Below, one piece after another: positions 62,752-64,000 of a DNA stretch of 64,000 nucleotides. Every line of letters starts with the position of its first letter. The first letter of the stretch is position 1. The notes beneath the pieces are model-generated. The model saw only the letters and a program-made list of their open reading frames with translations, was not told the origin of the DNA and did no database searches. Location: contig CANQBC010000009.1 in NCBI GenBank assembly GCA_947589225.1, forward strand, positions 1 through 64,000, written 5' to 3'. The translations under genes and the position numbers were made by a program. This DNA comes from an uncultured Oscillospiraceae bacterium (lineage in GTDB: Bacteria > Bacillota > Clostridia > Oscillospirales > Oscillospiraceae).

Positions 62752-64000
62752 TCAATCAAACATTTCCATTGGAATGGGCATGGTGTATTCCTCGCCGTCT
62801 AAAGTGAAACTAACTTTAAAATTGTCGGCGTCGAAGGAGACGTTCTCCGCCGTGGAGAGGTGAACAAGCTCCTTATAAAGGGCGCGCTGGCTCTCCGTAT
62901 AGGAGCCGGGGTCGTCGGAGATGAGCAGCACGCCGCCGAAGAGGGCGTTGATCCGCGCCAGGAGCAGCTTTTGGTCGTCCCGGAGTTCGATGTTCCCGTC
63001 CCGGAGGAAAAAGACGTCCGGGTCGTTCACATGGGCGCGTCCGTTCAGCTCCCGCCGGAAGAGGGTGTTGAGGATGGCATTCTTCGTGCTGACCCGCTCC
63101 CGGTGGCAGAGGCGCATGAAGGGCGTGTCGTCCCAGGTGAGGCACACGTCGCAGCTCACGCGGCAGTACTCCACCCGCCCGAAGGCGGGCATCACGGGCA
63201 CGCCGCAGCCCAAAATGGGGGTGTCGCCGCAGACCTCCCGCAAAAACCGAAGCGCCCTGATCATCCGGGCGGCGCGGGTCTCCTCCGGCGTCCCGAAGGG
63301 GGCGGCTCCGTAGAGGAAATCCAGCTTGAGAAGATCGAAGCCCCACTCGTGTATGACCCGGTGAAAGACGCGCCTTACATACTCCGTGACCTCCGGGTTG
63401 TCGATGTCCAGGGCGTAGAAGCCGCCCCAGTTGGAACCCAAAGCCCAGGGTTGGCCGTTGACCCTCAAAAGCCAGTCCGGGTGCTCGCGGCAAAGCTCGG
63501 AGCCTTCCTGGGCCACAAAGGGGGCCAACCACAGCCCCGCCTGAAAGCCTGCTGCGTGGATGGAGCCTGCCAGGGCCTTCATCCCGGAGGGGAACTTCCC
63601 GCCGTCGCACGCAAGCCAGTCGCCCACCGCCGGCTCCCAGCCGTCGTCCACCTGGAAGAGGTCGCCGGGGGACAGGAGCGTCCCGCAGCCTTCAAGGTCG
63701 GCGCGGACGGAGGACTCGGTGATGGCGGTGAAGCGGTTATACCAGCTGGTGTAGCCCCGGATGGGCCTGGCGGGCAGGGGCTTTACGCCCATGGCGCGAA
63801 ACCAGCCGTCGAACACCTGGTCCTCGCTCCCGCGCCCGGCGAACAGCTCAAAGAGGCGGTACGTCCCGCCGCACCGCAGACCGGCGCAGTCCCGCTTCAA
63901 AAACAGCATGGCCAGGGGCGCGTCGTAGGTAAACTCGGTGTACCCCGGCGTCTCGTCCAGGGACGCCAAAAGCCGGAAGGTCTCCCGCCGCCGTATGTAG
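62752..64000 (-). CDS. GH36-type alpha-galactosidase, 5' part outside window
   Basis: At least 416 residues of the C-terminal part are visible; the frame remains open through the right edge (YIRRRETFRLLASLDE...), so the start lies beyond 64000. The catalytic barrel has RGYTSWYNRFTAI, LFQVDDGWEP, the nucleophile Asp in FDLLKLDFLYGA and the acid/base Asp in RVSCDVCLTWDDTP. Such enzymes release alpha-galactose from raffinose-type sugars or galactolipids. There is no sign of a membrane segment in the visible part. It reads toward the second DegV gene. The MFS transporter nearby might supply its substrate. Confidence 0.88.
   Translation of the reverse strand, partial: YIRRRETFRLLASLDETPGYTEFTYDAPLAMLFLKRDCAGLRCGGTYRLFELFAGRGSEDQVFDGWFRAMGVKPLPARPIRGYTSWYNRFTAITESSVRADLEGCGTLLSPGDLFQVDDGWEPAVGDWLACDGGKFPSGMKALAGSIHAAGFQAGLWLAPFVAQEGSELCREHPDWLLRVNGQPWALGSNWGGFYALDIDNPEVTEYVRRVFHRVIHEWGFDLLKLDFLYGAAPFGTPEETRAARMIRALRFLREVCGDTPILGCGVPVMPAFGRVEYCRVSCDVCLTWDDTPFMRLCHRERVSTKNAILNTLFRRELNGRAHVNDPDVFFLRDGNIELRDDQKLLLARINALFGGVLLISDDPGSYTESQRALYKELVHLSTAENVSFDADNFKVSFTLDGEEYTMPIPMEMFD

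Overview
The window reads as a chromosomal segment of a GC-rich, endospore-forming gut Clostridium of the Oscillospiraceae type (Oscillibacter / Lawsonibacter / Flavonifractor-like). The grounds are the very high GC of ordinary coding sequence, strong AGGAGG-type ribosome binding sites, sporulation genes (ylbJ, yqfC, yqfD, an uninterrupted sigK), the Firmicutes block phoH-ybeY-era-yqzL-recO-cdd, and many lipoprotein signals of the LAAC type. The genus is an inference from style, not from a search.

Layout. 1-3.6 kb: a promoter and a leader of hairpin repeats, then an ATP-grasp ligase, a PHP phosphoesterase and a polysaccharide deacetylase. 3.8-6.2 kb: an accessory scar with a decayed gene, and a 1.39-kb segment carrying an HNH nuclease and GC-rich filler between perfect 52-bp direct repeats. 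6.2-10.4 kb: a response regulator / histidine kinase / C39-like protein operon and a lipoprotein. 10.6-17.9 kb: a divergent type IIA topoisomerase pair whose two genes are separated by sdaAB-sdaAA, then a transglutaminase-like lipoprotein whose catalytic Cys position is Gly. 17.9-19.3 kb: an IS481-type element with a 25-bp target duplication, inserted just upstream of the tRNA-Gly promoter. 19.5-25.6 kb: a MATE transporter, an orphan solute-binding lipoprotein with a hybrid histidine kinase, and a small YtxH-like protein.

25.7-28.3 kb: DUF1284, birA, a Cys-rich protein and ylbJ on the minus strand. 28.4-37.4 kb: yqfC, yqfD, phoH, an M32 carboxypeptidase, ybeY, a 730-bp array of hairpins, era, yqzL (36 aa), recO, a LarA-like racemase and cdd. 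37.5-39.5 kb: an AT-richer island encoding a secreted cysteine protease-like protein and a secreted Cys-rich protein, preceded by a possible Trp-rich leader peptide and terminator. 39.5-43.5 kb: deoC with a structured RNA just upstream, sigK, and an ECF-like sigma factor overlapping a membrane-anchored serpin whose cytoplasmic N-terminus looks like an anti-sigma tail. This last pair is the strongest candidate for an undescribed signalling system.

43.8-47.6 kb: a heterodimeric ABC exporter. 47.8-49.2 kb: a low-GC DMP19-like lipoprotein and a protein with (TPPET)n repeats. 49.3-52.6 kb: an SsuABC-like uptake operon behind a Crp/Fnr-type regulator. 52.6-54.9 kb: an S-layer-anchored M3-like peptidase. 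55.2-64 kb: a CBS/DRTGG-type pyrophosphatase, a DUF362 protein, two DegV proteins, GDPD, an MFS sugar transporter, a DUF3795 protein and a GH36 alpha-galactosidase cut by the right edge.
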